Assembly (NCBI RefSeq): GCF_040797425.1
Contig: NZ_JBFNEH010000048.1
Location: 1-26,796, forward strand
Reading direction: 5' to 3'
Length of the DNA stretch: 26,796 bases
Source: Symbiobacterium sp040797425
GTDB lineage: Bacteria > Bacillota > Sulfobacillia > Symbiobacteriales > Symbiobacteriaceae
The notes beneath the pieces were generated by a model. The model worked only from the letters and a program-made list of their open reading frames with translations. It was not told where the DNA came from and ran no database searches. Below are positions 1 to 8,639 of this stretch, in pieces. The number at the start of each line of letters is the position of its first letter. Within the stretch, counting starts at the first letter, position 1. The position numbers and the translations under genes were made by a program.

Positions 1-79
1 ACTGTGGGGTAATTGGGGGCTGGGGGTCCGCGCCCCCCGGCGGGCACGGCCAGGCCCCTCGGCGGCAGGAAGTGACGTC

Positions 80-1225
80 ATGTACCTGTACCTGCTTGTA
101 CTGCTGTTCCTGGCGTTCTACGGCGGCATCAACTACTACATCGGCCTGCGCACGGCGCAGTGGCTGGCGGTGGCGCTGCCCCGCCCGCCGCACCCCGCCC
201 TCTTCTGGGGGCTCGTGACGGTGCTGGCACTGGCCTTTCCGCTCTCCCGGGTGGCCGCTGGGTGGCTGCCGCTCTGGGCAGCCGAGCTCCTGGCCCGGGT
301 GGGCGGCTACTGGATGGCGGCGTACGTCTACATCTTCCCCGCGCTGCTCCTGATCGACCTGGCGCGCCTCCTGGTGCGCGGCCTGGCGATGGCGGCGCCC
401 GGGCTGCTTCCGCAGCTCAGCCTGGTGCGGGGCACCGGGGCGGTGCTGGCGCTGGCCTTCGCTTTCGTGCTCGTGTATGGGTCCTGGGCGGCCCGGGCGA
501 CGATGGTGACCCGCCACGAGGTGGTCATCCCCAAGGCCGCGGGCCCGTACCAGGAGCTGAACGTGGTGCTGGTTTCCGACACCCACCTGGGCACCATCAT
601 CGGCCCCCGGCGCCTGCAGGCGCTGGTGGAGCAGGTGAACCGGCTCAGGCCGGACCTGGTGCTCTTCGCCGGAGACGTCGTGGATGACAGCTTCCGGCCC
701 TTCCAGGCCCGCAACATGGCCGCGGCGCTGCGGGAGATTCGGGCGCCGCTCGGCGTCTACAGCGTGCTGGGCAACCACGATGACGGCGCCGAGGACCTGC
801 CGGCGTTCCGCGCCGCCATGGCGGAGGCGGGCATTCAGCTGCTGGTGGACGAGTGGGTTCAGGTAGAGGACGCCTTCTACGTGGTGGGGCGCAACGACCG
901 CAGCCGGAGTTCGGCGCCGCTTGCGCAGGTGCTCCAGGGCGTCGATCCGGCCAAGCCGATCCTGCTGATGGACCACCAGCCCGACCGGCTGGACGAGGCG
1001 GTGGCGGCCGGCGTGGACCTGCAGGTCTCCGGCCATACGCACCGCGGCCAGGTCTGGCCCGGTCGCCTGATCACCCGCCGCGTCTTTGAGGTGGACTGGG
1101 GCTACCTGCGCAAGGGCGGTACCCAGTTTGTCGTGACGCAGGGCTGGGGCACCTGGGGACCGCCCATCCGCGTCGGCACCCGGTCGGAGATCGTGGTGAT
1201 CCACATCCGCTTCCAGCCCGCATGA
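80..1225 (+). CDS. Membrane-anchored metallophosphoesterase (YkuE/YaeI-like)
   Basis: The 381-residue product has an N-terminal membrane part and a C-terminal calcineurin-like phosphoesterase domain. Hydrophobic segments lie at about residues 1-22, 41-60, 75-98 and 118-135. The catalytic domain (about 160-375) shows the family's metal-binding blocks in order: SDTHLG (D167, H169), GDVVDD (D199), GNHDD (N232, H233), a single His near 299 and SGHTHRGQ (H319, H321). Such proteins hydrolyse phosphoesters with a two-metal centre; relatives act on lipid-linked substrates such as UDP-diacylglucosamine or cell-envelope lipids, but the substrate here cannot be read from sequence. The ATG follows an AGGAAG-type ribosome site. 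The gene is monocistronic as far as the window shows and converges with the ABC ATPase downstream; two hairpins lie between them. The family call is firm, the substrate unknown. Confidence 0.9.
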   Translation: MYLYLLVLLFLAFYGGINYYIGLRTAQWLAVALPRPPHPALFWGLVTVLALAFPLSRVAAGWLPLWAAELLARVGGYWMAAYVYIFPALLLIDLARLLVRGLAMAAPGLLPQLSLVRGTGAVLALAFAFVLVYGSWAARATMVTRHEVVIPKAAGPYQELNVVLVSDTHLGTIIGPRRLQALVEQVNRLRPDLVLFAGDVVDDSFRPFQARNMAAALREIRAPLGVYSVLGNHDDGAEDLPAFRAAMAEAGIQLLVDEWVQVEDAFYVVGRNDRSRSSAPLAQVLQGVDPAKPILLMDHQPDRLDEAVAAGVDLQVSGHTHRGQVWPGRLITRRVFEVDWGYLRKGGTQFVVTQGWGTWGPPIRVGTRSEIVVIHIRFQPA

Positions 1226-1231
1226 AACTCG

Positions 1232-1257
1232 CACGCCGCCGGCATCGCGGCGGCGTG
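1232..1257. terminator. Hairpin after the phosphoesterase gene
   Basis: A 9-bp perfect GC-rich stem (1232-1240 with 1249-1257, 8-base loop) begins 6 bases after the phosphoesterase stop codon. It has no T-run, so termination is inferred from its position between convergent genes. Confidence 0.45.
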
Positions 1258-1264
1258 GGAGAGG

Positions 1265-1294
1265 GGCCCCCGGCGCCGGTCAGCGCCGGGGGCC
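1265..1294. terminator. Bidirectional hairpin between convergent genes
   Basis: A 12-bp perfect stem (1265-1276 with 1283-1294, loop cggtca) sits between the ends of the phosphoesterase (+) and ABC ATPase (-) genes. On the plus strand it is followed by a short T-containing stretch (tgcggtttgtcc). It could terminate both transcripts. Confidence 0.55.
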
Positions 1295-1309
1295 TGCGGT
1301 TTGTCCGAA

Positions 1310-2236
1310 TCAGATCTCGGTGCAAGCCACCAGGTGGTTCGGGGCGACCTCCCGCATGGGGGGCCTCTCCTGGCGGCACCGGTCCGTGGCGGCGGGGCAG
1401 TGCGGGGCCCACGGGCAACCCTGCCACACCCGCCCGGCCAGGTCTTCCTCGGGCGGCAGGGGCGACGTGTCCCGCCCCAGGAAGCGCTGGCTGAAGGGAT
1501 GGCGGGGCTCCGCCAGCACCCGCTCGGCCGGCCCCAGCTCCACCAGCCGGCCGGCGTACATGATGCCCAGCCGGTGGGCCAGGCGCCGGATCACCTTCAG
1601 GTCCTGCGAGATGAGCAAGTAGGCAATGGACTGCTTGCGCTGGGCGTCGGCCAGCAGCCGCAGGAGCTCCCGCTGCAGCTGGGGATCGACACCCGAGACC
1701 GGCTCATCCAGGGCGATGAGCTGCGGGTTCAGGCTCAGGGCCCGGGCGATGGCCACCCGCTGCTGCTGCCCGCCCGACATCTGCTGGGGCGTCCGGTCCA
1801 GGTACTCCTCGGGCGGCAGCTCCACCTGCTCCAGGGCCCGCCGGATGCGCGCCTCACCATCGGGCAGGTCGTAGGTTCGCATCAGCTCGAGAAGCTGCTT
1901 GCGCGTCGTCTGGTTCATCTCCAGCGAATCGCGCGGGTCCTGGCGCACCATCTGCAGGCGGCGGCGAACCCGCTTCCGGTCCAGCCGCCGCGCGTCTTCC
2001 CCCTCGACCAGGATCCGGCCCCGCTCGATGGGACGGCGGAGCGTGGCCGCCTCGGCCAGGGTAGTCTTGCCGGCACCGCTGCCGCCCATGAGCCCCAGGG
2101 TCTCCCCCTTGGCGAGGGTGAAGCTCACCCCGTCCACGGCCCTGACGGGTTTGGCGCCCCACAGTCCGAACGGACCCGTGGGATCGGTGCGGTGAAGAAC
2201 GACGATATCCTCTAACGCCAAAAGGGTTTCGGACAT
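1310..2236 (-). CDS. Orphan oligopeptide-type ABC transporter ATPase (OppF/DppF-like)
   Basis: The 308-residue product is a nucleotide-binding subunit of the peptide/nickel importer type. Visible motifs are Walker A GGSGAGKT (51-58), signature MSGGQQQR (153-160) and Walker B LIALDEP (173-179). The C-terminal oligopeptide extension with spaced cysteines (CPWAPHC near 274-280, then C287 and C305) is typical of OppD/OppF. The D-loop reads SGVD instead of the usual SALD, and the switch histidine after Walker B is a glutamine (ISQD, Q211; codon read directly as CAG), so ATP hydrolysis may be altered. No permease or binding-protein gene is nearby; the gene starts 10 bases after nif3 ends, with a strong AGGAGGTG site, as the third gene of a trmK-nif3 operon. 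It may pair with transporter subunits elsewhere or serve a non-transport role. Confidence 0.88.
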   Translation of the reverse strand: MSETLLALEDIVVLHRTDPTGPFGLWGAKPVRAVDGVSFTLAKGETLGLMGGSGAGKTTLAEAATLRRPIERGRILVEGEDARRLDRKRVRRRLQMVRQDPRDSLEMNQTTRKQLLELMRTYDLPDGEARIRRALEQVELPPEEYLDRTPQQMSGGQQQRVAIARALSLNPQLIALDEPVSGVDPQLQRELLRLLADAQRKQSIAYLLISQDLKVIRRLAHRLGIMYAGRLVELGPAERVLAEPRHPFSQRFLGRDTSPLPPEEDLAGRVWQGCPWAPHCPAATDRCRQERPPMREVAPNHLVACTEI

Positions 2237-2246
2237 GAGGCACCTC

Positions 2247-3362
2247 CTACATGAAGCGGAATGGGTCGCGGCCGGCCTGAGCCTCCCTCACCTCGACCGC
2301 CGCGCCGTCCCGGGCCAGCCGCTCCCGCAGGTAGGCGGCCAGCGGCCGGACGGCGATGGCCTCGGCGTTGTAGTGGCCCACGTCGATGACGGCCAGACCC
2401 AGATCCAGCGCATCCTGGGCCTCGTGGTAGCGCACGTCGCCGGTGACCAGCACATCCGCACCCGCGCCCGCCGCCGGCCGGATCAGGTCGGAGCCGGCGC
2501 CGGCGCCGACGGCGACGGTGGTCACCCGGCGCTCAGGGTCGCCCACCACCCGCACGCAGGGGGTGCTGAGGGCGGACTTCAGCCGCTCCGCAAGTTCGGC
2601 CAGGGAGACCGGCTGCTCCAGCCGTCCGATGCGCCCGTGCCCCCGCGCCCGGCCCGGGTTGGCCAGCGGGTACAGGTCGTACGCCACCTCCTCATAGGGG
2701 TGGGCCGCGAGCATCGCCCGCACCGCCTGGTCCACGGCCGACTCGGGCACGATGGTCTCCAGCCGGACCTCGTCGGCCCGCTCGAGCCGACCCTGCTGGC
2801 CGATGAAGGGGTTGGTCCCCTCCAGGGGCAGGAACGTGCCGGTTCCCGGCGCCTGGAACGTGCAGTGGCTGTAGTTGCCGATATGCCCGGCACCCGCACC
2901 GGCCAGCGCCTCCAGCACCGCATCCTCGTGCCCCCGGGGCACGAACACCACCAGCTTGAGGTAGCGTTCCTCCCCCGCCCGCCGGAGCACCCGGTGGGCG
3001 GTGAGCCCCGCGGCGACCGCCAGGGAGTCGTTGGTCATTCCCGGGGCCTGGTCGAGGTTGGTGTGGGCGGCGTAGAGGGCGATGCCCTTGAGGATCAGCC
3101 GCTGCAGCCGCCGGGCGGGCGCACTGTCGAACCGCAGCGCCTTCAGCGGCCGGAAGATGGGCGGGTGGTGCACCACCACCAGGTCGCACTCCTCCCGCTC
3201 GGCCTCTGCGAGCACCGGGTCGGTGAGTTCCAGGGCGACCAGCACGCGCCGCACGGGTGCGGCGGGATCGCCCACCTGCAGCCCGACGTTGTCCCACGAC
3301 TCCGCCCAGGCCGGCGGAGCCAGTTCCTCGATGTACGCCGCAATCGCACCGACGGTGGTCAC
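2247..3362 (-). CDS. Nif3-like dinuclear metal centre protein (YqfO family)
   Basis: The 371-residue product matches the long form of the Nif3/YqfO family, in which two Nif3 halves surround a PII-like insert (roughly residues 125-235). Metal ligands of the family are visible: the HHPP block (H65, H66), HTNLD (H100, D104) and the C-terminal GDVRYHE and DVGHYNAE blocks. The family forms toroidal hexamers with two metals per subunit; it is often labelled GTP cyclohydrolase I type 2, although a physiological reaction is not firmly established. The GTG start is chosen because GGAGGTG lies 7 bases upstream and the protein begins like its relatives. It lies 51 bases downstream of trmK, the same pairing as yqfN-yqfO in Bacillus, and probably is co-transcribed with it. 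Confidence 0.92.
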   Translation of the reverse strand: MTTVGAIAAYIEELAPPAWAESWDNVGLQVGDPAAPVRRVLVALELTDPVLAEAEREECDLVVVHHPPIFRPLKALRFDSAPARRLQRLILKGIALYAAHTNLDQAPGMTNDSLAVAAGLTAHRVLRRAGEERYLKLVVFVPRGHEDAVLEALAGAGAGHIGNYSHCTFQAPGTGTFLPLEGTNPFIGQQGRLERADEVRLETIVPESAVDQAVRAMLAAHPYEEVAYDLYPLANPGRARGHGRIGRLEQPVSLAELAERLKSALSTPCVRVVGDPERRVTTVAVGAGAGSDLIRPAAGAGADVLVTGDVRYHEAQDALDLGLAVIDVGHYNAEAIAVRPLAAYLRERLARDGAAVEVREAQAGRDPFRFM

Positions 3363-3413
3363 TCGGCAGCACCTCCACAGGTCTGCGATACCTTCAATTA
3401 TACCGCACTGTCG

Positions 3414-4127
3414 TCAACCCGGGGGCGACGGGCCACCGCGGCTTCCAGGGCTCGCAGCCACTTCAGAAAGCACCCGCACCAGTTCGGCCAACTCCGCCGC
3501 TCGCGCCCGGGCCGCCGGCGAGTCCGACCGTTCCGCTCCCGCCAGCGCCCGGCGGGCCAGGGCGAGCTTCTCGGCCACGTGGCGCTGAACCAGGGCCCCG
3601 CCCTGCCGGAGCAGCAGCGGGCCCACCTCTTCCTCCGCGCGGGTGAGCTCCATCCGCCCTGGCTCGGCCACCAGCACGGGGTAGAGACGCCCGCCGTCCG
3701 CCACGATCTCCTCCGCCACGAGGTGCCAGCCGTGCTCCGCCAGCCACCGCCGGAGCTGCGCCTCGCCGCCCATGGGCTGCAGCACGAGCCGCGCCACGCC
3801 GTCCAGCGGCCCGTCGTCCAGAATGCGGGCAATCAGCGGACCGCCCATGCCGCAGATCGCCACGCAGGCCGCCTCGCCGGGGGCGAGCACGGTGAGGCCC
3901 GGTCCCAGCCGCACCTCAATGCGGTCGGCGAGGCCGGCGGCGGCCACGGTGGCGCGCGCCGCGGCCACGGGGCCGGGCCGGATGTCGGTGGCGATGGCCC
4001 GCTGCACACGGCCCTGACCCACGAGGAAGGTGGGCAGGTAGGCGTGGTCGGTGCCGATGTCGGCAAAGGTCTGCCCCGCCGGCACGTGGCGGGCCACGGC
4101 GGCGAGGCGGGGCGGAAGCTGATACAT
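3414..4127 (-). CDS. trmK: tRNA (adenine(22)-N1)-methyltransferase TrmK
   Basis: This SAM-dependent methyltransferase (COG2384, YqfN) forms m1A22 in the tRNA D-arm. The family's signatures are clear: the SAM-binding DIGTDHAYLP block near the N-terminus, the CGMGG block mid-protein and the LQPMGG block that follows. The ATG at 4127 gives 237 residues; an in-frame TTG three codons earlier (4136) lies only 4 bases after GGGAGG, so either start is possible. The C-terminal 70 residues are Ala/Arg/Glu-rich, probably the helical tail of the family. It is the first gene of the trmK-nif3-ABC operon and is divergent from the PrcB lipoprotein gene with about 100 bases between them. In Bacillus it lies just downstream of sigA; here the two are separated by about 6.4 kb. 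Confidence 0.9.
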   Translation of the reverse strand: MYQLPPRLAAVARHVPAGQTFADIGTDHAYLPTFLVGQGRVQRAIATDIRPGPVAAARATVAAAGLADRIEVRLGPGLTVLAPGEAACVAICGMGGPLIARILDDGPLDGVARLVLQPMGGEAQLRRWLAEHGWHLVAEEIVADGGRLYPVLVAEPGRMELTRAEEEVGPLLLRQGGALVQRHVAEKLALARRALAGAERSDSPAARARAAELAELVRVLSEVAASPGSRGGPSPPG

Positions 4128-4234
4128 GGTGCGCAAGGTTCCTCCCGTCTTGCGGTTCAGTTTGACCCGGCCCGTCCGGTTCGACCCCGTGCACTCCGGG
4201 AAAGCTGTGTAAAAGCGACAAGGGAGGCACAGCT

Positions 4235-5080
4235 GTGAACCGGACGGCCAGGCTCGTCCTACTTCTGTTCCTGCTCCTCGCCCTGGCCGGGTGCGGCGCC
4301 ACGCCCACCGGCCGGGGGTTCACGACGCTGGCCCGGGGAAGCCACAGCGGCATCACGGCCCAGGAGGCGGCGCTCATCACCAGCCTCGCCGAGTGGGAGG
4401 CCCTGTGGCGTCGGCACGCCAGCCGCTTCGACCCGCCCCCTCCTCTGCCGCCGGTGGACTTCACCCGCTCGTCCGTGGTCGCGCTCTTCGCCGGAGAGCG
4501 GCCCACGGGCGGGTACAGCCTGCACATCGCCGAGGTGACCCTGCAGGGCGAGAGCCTCCGGGTCTCGGCCGTGGAGCTGCAGCCGGCCCCGGGGCGGATG
4601 GTGACGCAGGCGACCACGCAGCCGTACCACATCGTGGCCGTCCCGCGGGTGAGGAAGGAGACGCGCCTCGAGGTGCGCTGGCGCGTGCGGACCGTGAACG
4701 CCGCATCTCACCTACCAGCGGGCGCGGTGCTCCTCGGCCCAGCCGATCATGCGGTCGATGGCAATGCGTTCCCCGTCGGCCGTGACGATGGTGCCGCTGA
4801 AGCGGCCGATCATCTGGTGGACCTCCGAGCGGACGATCAGAACGTCCGTCCTGGCAACCCGCTCGAAGAACGGCTCAAACGTGAGGTCCACCTGGTCGTC
4901 CTCCCGGGTGTGGATGCGCCAGGGCGCCATGAAGTTGGCGGGGTCGTACTCGAAGCGCAGGTCGTCGTGCACCTTGGTCACCCGCCCGTCCACGACGAAG
5001 CCGTTCTCGTTCATCCCGGTGCCGTCGGTCCATCCGCTGCCCAGGTTCAGGCCCACCGTGCGGCCCCCCTGCACGCCTGA
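4235..5080 (+). CDS. PrcB-family lipoprotein with overrunning 3' end
   Basis: A GTG start preceded by AGGGAGG (7-base spacer) opens a lipoprotein with a hydrophobic signal and lipobox LAGC (C20). Residues about 30-153 match the PrcB C-terminal domain family (PF14343), including the FAGERPTGGYSL block and the closing YHIVAVPR block. PrcB in spirochaetes is a partner of a serine protease complex; the role of isolated homologues in Firmicutes is not established. The domain is complete by about position 4690, but this frame stays open for another 128 residues that lie antisense to the DUF2804 gene and look like shadow translation. A TGA at 4695-4697, one frame away, would end the protein right after the domain and 14 bases before the convergent stop codon. 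A small indel, or a real long overlap, is therefore likely. The first 150 residues are trustworthy; the tail is not. Confidence 0.7.
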   Translation: MNRTARLVLLLFLLLALAGCGATPTGRGFTTLARGSHSGITAQEAALITSLAEWEALWRRHASRFDPPPPLPPVDFTRSSVVALFAGERPTGGYSLHIAEVTLQGESLRVSAVELQPAPGRMVTQATTQPYHIVAVPRVRKETRLEVRWRVRTVNAASHLPAGAVLLGPADHAVDGNAFPVGRDDGAAEAADHLVDLRADDQNVRPGNPLEERLKREVHLVVLPGVDAPGRHEVGGVVLEAQVVVHLGHPPVHDEAVLVHPGAVGPSAAQVQAHRAAPLHA

Positions 5081-5725
5081 GGCGGCCGCCCAGTTCCAGA
5101 AGCCGCGGTAGGGCCAGACGCCGCGGCCGAAGTCCAGGCAGGCGAAGCCGTCGAACTCGACCCGGCGGTCGCCCAGGCGAACCTCGCCCCGGGCCGGCAG
5201 TGCCTGCTGTTTCGAGGTGAACTGGAACCGGCTCCGGCTCCACGGAATCACCACGTTCACCGACTCGTGCCCGACGGGCCGATGCACGGTGAAGTCGGCG
5301 GCCATGGGCACCCCGCCGAAGTCGGGGCTCTCGGCGGCAAGGTGCACGATGCCCCCCTCATCGTTCATCCGCACCCGGAGCCGCGGGTGGGTGAAGCGGA
5401 TCTCCCCCTCGAGACCCTCTGGCAGGTCACAGCCGCGGCCCAGAGGCGCGAGCACCGTCTGCTCGGTGAACTCGCGGGTGGCGAAATCGAGGAAGTAGAC
5501 GAACACCGATCCGGCGTAGTCCAGGTTGCTGACCGTCAGGGAGAACAGGTGGGTGTCGGTGGTGATCGCCCAGTAGTTCCAGCGCTTCTTCCGGGGCCAG
5601 TGGCCCCGCACGTTGCACCGGTGCAGTGGGTGGCGTGACCAGCCCACGGCCTGCGGGTTGAGCCGCCCGTGCTCGTCGCAGAGCAGAACCGGTTCATGCA
5701 GTTCTGGCTCGCTCTTCACCGTCAT
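4712..5725 (-). CDS. DUF2804 family protein
   Basis: The 337-residue product is recognisable as DUF2804: an N-terminal segment with a CDEHGRLNPQAVGWSR block, a central beta-rich region with FACLDFGRGVWPYR (about 200) and the NLGSGWTDGTGMNENG block (about 230-245). No signal peptide or membrane segment is seen, so it should be cytoplasmic. The fold is probably a lipocalin/AttH-like barrel; no enzymatic function is established for the family and none is proposed here. The ATG at 5725 lies only 3 bases after GGGAGG; the GTG two codons later (5719) has better spacing and may be the true start. It is followed on the plus strand by the convergent PrcB gene and preceded by the lyxose isomerase gene in the same orientation, with 108 bases between them. 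Confidence 0.85.
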   Translation of the reverse strand: MTVKSEPELHEPVLLCDEHGRLNPQAVGWSRHPLHRCNVRGHWPRKKRWNYWAITTDTHLFSLTVSNLDYAGSVFVYFLDFATREFTEQTVLAPLGRGCDLPEGLEGEIRFTHPRLRVRMNDEGGIVHLAAESPDFGGVPMAADFTVHRPVGHESVNVVIPWSRSRFQFTSKQQALPARGEVRLGDRRVEFDGFACLDFGRGVWPYRGFWNWAAASGVQGGRTVGLNLGSGWTDGTGMNENGFVVDGRVTKVHDDLRFEYDPANFMAPWRIHTREDDQVDLTFEPFFERVARTDVLIVRSEVHQMIGRFSGTIVTADGERIAIDRMIGWAEEHRARW

Positions 5726-5833
5726 CAGCCTCCCGTGCGGAACTTCCGCTCACACCCTGCCTGCCCACCGTCCTCGCGAACCCCCTGCGTTCCTCCCCCC
5801 CTGCGGTCCTCGCGCCGTCCCGGCCCGTGTTGC

Positions 5834-6382
5834 TTACTCTGCCACCCGGGGCGTCCGGTCGATGCGCGGGTCGGTGAAGATGTCGCTGGCGTCGTCAGAC
5901 GGCGACGAGAACTCCGAGACCACGGCGCCCTCCGCCGCCGCCTGGAACCAGTGGCGCGTGTTGGGCGGAATCGTGTACTGCTCGCCGGGGTTGAGCACGA
6001 TCTCGTGCCATGCGGTGTAGTAGGCCTCGTCCCCGGCGGGCGGGCGGCAGGCCGGGGCTGCGGCGGGCTCACCCTCCACATAAAGGTAGACGCGCCCCCA
6101 GCGGCAACGGAAGGTCTCCTGCTTGCCCGGGTTGCCCTCTCCCCGCGGGGGGTGACGGTGCTCCGGGCAGGTCTGGCCCGGGAAGAGCACCAGCTCCTTG
6201 GCGCAGTAGCGGTCGTTGTTCACGTAGACCAGCAGCTGGAGCCCGGTGCGGTCCAGGTCGTCCAGGCCGAAGTCCGCCACCTCGATCGCGGCCGCCTCGG
6301 CCTCCGTGATCGCGATGCCGGCCCGGCCCAGGTACTCCCGTGTGAGCCGCTGCGCCGCTTCGTATGTCCGGCGCGAAATCAT
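5834..6382 (-). CDS. D-lyxose/D-mannose isomerase family cupin
   Basis: The 182-residue product matches the D-lyxose ketol-isomerase family (YdaE-like, formerly DUF1498), which interconverts D-lyxose and D-xylulose and often D-mannose and D-fructose. The cupin metal site is visible: HRH within CPEHRHPP (H75, H77), E89 in the KQETFR block and H144 in the NTRHWF block. The full domain is present and of normal length for the short form. The ATG start is supported by GGGAGGAGGAG 7-8 bases upstream. No sugar transporter or kinase lies nearby; the downstream DUF2804 gene is on the same strand, 108 bases away. Substrate preference cannot be decided from sequence alone. Confidence 0.88.
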   Translation of the reverse strand: MISRRTYEAAQRLTREYLGRAGIAITEAEAAAIEVADFGLDDLDRTGLQLLVYVNNDRYCAKELVLFPGQTCPEHRHPPRGEGNPGKQETFRCRWGRVYLYVEGEPAAAPACRPPAGDEAYYTAWHEIVLNPGEQYTIPPNTRHWFQAAAEGAVVSEFSSPSDDASDIFTDPRIDRTPRVAE

Positions 6383-6834
6383 GTGCGGTCTCCTCCTCCC
6401 ATGTGAGCTGCTTCTCCGGCTGCAGGGACGGGCTTAACGGGGCGGCCCCCGGCGCCAGGTGCACCTTGGCGAAACCCTGGACAACCTCACCGGCCACCCC
6501 GGTGGGGAAGGCGACCGCCCGGCCGGGGTCCCGGGCCCTCCGCTCCGGACCGCACCCCGTGGGAGCCGGCGGTCATGGCCAGCGACCCTGAGGGTGAAGT
6601 GCCCGAGCAGGGCCTCCACCCGGGATGCCATCGTTGCAGCGTCCAAGGGGGTGCTCCCTGCGGCGATACCTTCCTTCGCCAATCCAATTCGACTCCGCCC
6701 GGCTGGTTCCCTGTGCGGGGGAGGTCCAGATCGCGCATCCGCACAAGCAGAGCGCCGCCGGAAGCATGGAGCGGGCAGACGCACGACGATCTGGGCCCGC
6801 CTGACGGGCTCCGGGAGCGGCCGGTGCAAGAAAA
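6383..6834. other. About 450 bases without a convincing gene
   Basis: All frames here are open for long stretches because of high GC, but none gives a recognisable protein or has a clear start with a ribosome site. On the minus strand, positions about 6433-6490 translate to VVQGFAKVHLAPG, which resembles the fibronectin-III-like tail of family 3 glycosidases with a deletion; this could be a degraded gene end. I searched by eye for T-box and other riboswitch cores upstream of the isomerase gene and found none. Confidence 0.4.
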
Positions 6835-6876
6835 CACGTGGCCCCAGGACCGGTGAAACCGTCCTGGGGCCACGTG
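6831..6876 (-). terminator. Rho-independent terminator of the CAU tRNA
   Basis: A perfect 16-bp inverted repeat (6835-6850 with 6861-6876) is followed on the minus strand by TTTT (aaaa at 6831-6834). It lies 7 bases beyond the CCA end of the tRNA gene. Confidence 0.9.
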
Positions 6877-6882
6877 TTCTGC

Positions 6883-6958
6883 TGGTGGGCCCTGTAGGAT
6901 TCGAACCTACGACCAACCGGTTATGAGCCGGCAGCTCTGACCGCTGAGCTAAGGGCCC
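6883..6958 (-). tRNA. tRNA with CAU anticodon (Ile2 or elongator Met)
   Basis: The 76-base gene folds as a standard cloverleaf on the minus strand: a 7-bp acceptor stem (GGGCCCT with AGGGCCC), discriminator A, encoded CCA, D-arm GCTC/GAGC, and T-arm with GTTCGAAT. The anticodon loop CTCATAA gives CAU. A paired first base (G1-C72) excludes initiator tRNA. The anticodon-arm context GGCTCATAACC resembles Bacillus tRNA-Ile2, whose C34 is changed to lysidine by TilS, but elongator Met is not excluded. Confidence 0.93.
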
Positions 6959-6967
6959 GCATAAAGC

Positions 6968-6997
6968 ATTTTACGCGACCCGCGGGCCTCGCGACAA
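6968..6997 (-). promoter_or_regulatory. Promoter of the CAU tRNA
   Basis: On the minus strand TTGTCG (6992-6997) and TAAAAT (6968-6973) are separated by 18 bases. The -10 box lies 9 bases before the tRNA 5' end, as expected for a tRNA promoter with little leader. Confidence 0.75.
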
Positions 6998-7016
6998 GGG
7001 CGGCGGGGGAGCAAGC

Positions 7017-7041
7017 AAAAACAGGCGGCTGAACCGCCTGT
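7017..7041 (-). terminator. Rho-independent terminator of tRNA-Asn
   Basis: An 8-bp stem (7021-7028 with 7034-7041, 5-base loop) is followed on the minus strand by TTTTT. It sits 8 bases after the tRNA-Asn CCA, so this tRNA is transcribed separately from the CAU tRNA. Confidence 0.85.
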
Positions 7042-7048
7042 GTGGAAC

Positions 7049-7123
7049 TGGCTCCGGCGGTAGGATTCGAACCTACGACCCTCCGGTTAACAGCCGGACG
7101 CTCTACCGCTGAGCTACGCCGGA
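7049..7123 (-). tRNA. tRNA-Asn (GUU)
   Basis: The 75-base minus-strand gene has a 7-bp acceptor stem (TCCGGCG with CGCCGGA), discriminator G, encoded CCA, D-arm GCTC/GAGC and a T-arm with GGTTCGAAT. The anticodon loop CTGTTAA gives GUU, reading Asn codons. Confidence 0.95.
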
Positions 7124-7139
7124 ATCGCTGACGAGACGT

Positions 7140-7168
7140 ATTTTACCCGGGTAACGCGGTGAAGTCAA
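7140..7168 (-). promoter_or_regulatory. Promoter of tRNA-Asn
   Basis: On the minus strand TTGACT (7163-7168) and TAAAAT (7140-7145) are separated by exactly 17 bases, close to the SigA consensus. Transcription would start about 10 bases before the tRNA 5' end. Confidence 0.85.
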
Positions 7169-7266
7169 CAGCATTTTTTGCCTTAAGAATGCCCATGATG
7201 ATCCAAGTTTAACGGCAAGCCGTCCCACATCTGTCCCGACGGTGGCCGCCCGCGTGCCCGACCGCG

Positions 7267-7306
7267 CACCCCGGTTGGAGGGCCATGCGCCGCTCCAACC
7301 GGGGTG
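7267..7306 (-). terminator. Hairpin after aceA
   Basis: A perfect 14-bp inverted repeat (7267-7280 with 7293-7306, 12-base loop) begins about 10 bases beyond the aceA stop. It lacks a T-run on the minus strand, so it may act as a transcript-end stabiliser or a weak terminator. Confidence 0.6.
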
Positions 7307-7315
7307 TTGCGCCGC

Positions 7316-8608
<1,293 letters not shown>

Positions 8609-8639
8609 CGCATAATCCTCCTATCCGGTCTGGTCTAGG

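Noticed and set aside
2235..4238. A 667-codon open frame on the plus strand opposite nif3 and trmK
   Set aside because: Both minus-strand genes are strongly conserved; the plus-strand translation is His/Gly/Arg-rich shadow sequence.
6383..6834. T-box or other riboswitch upstream of the lyxose isomerase gene
   Set aside because: No T-box core or known aptamer core could be found by eye on the minus strand.
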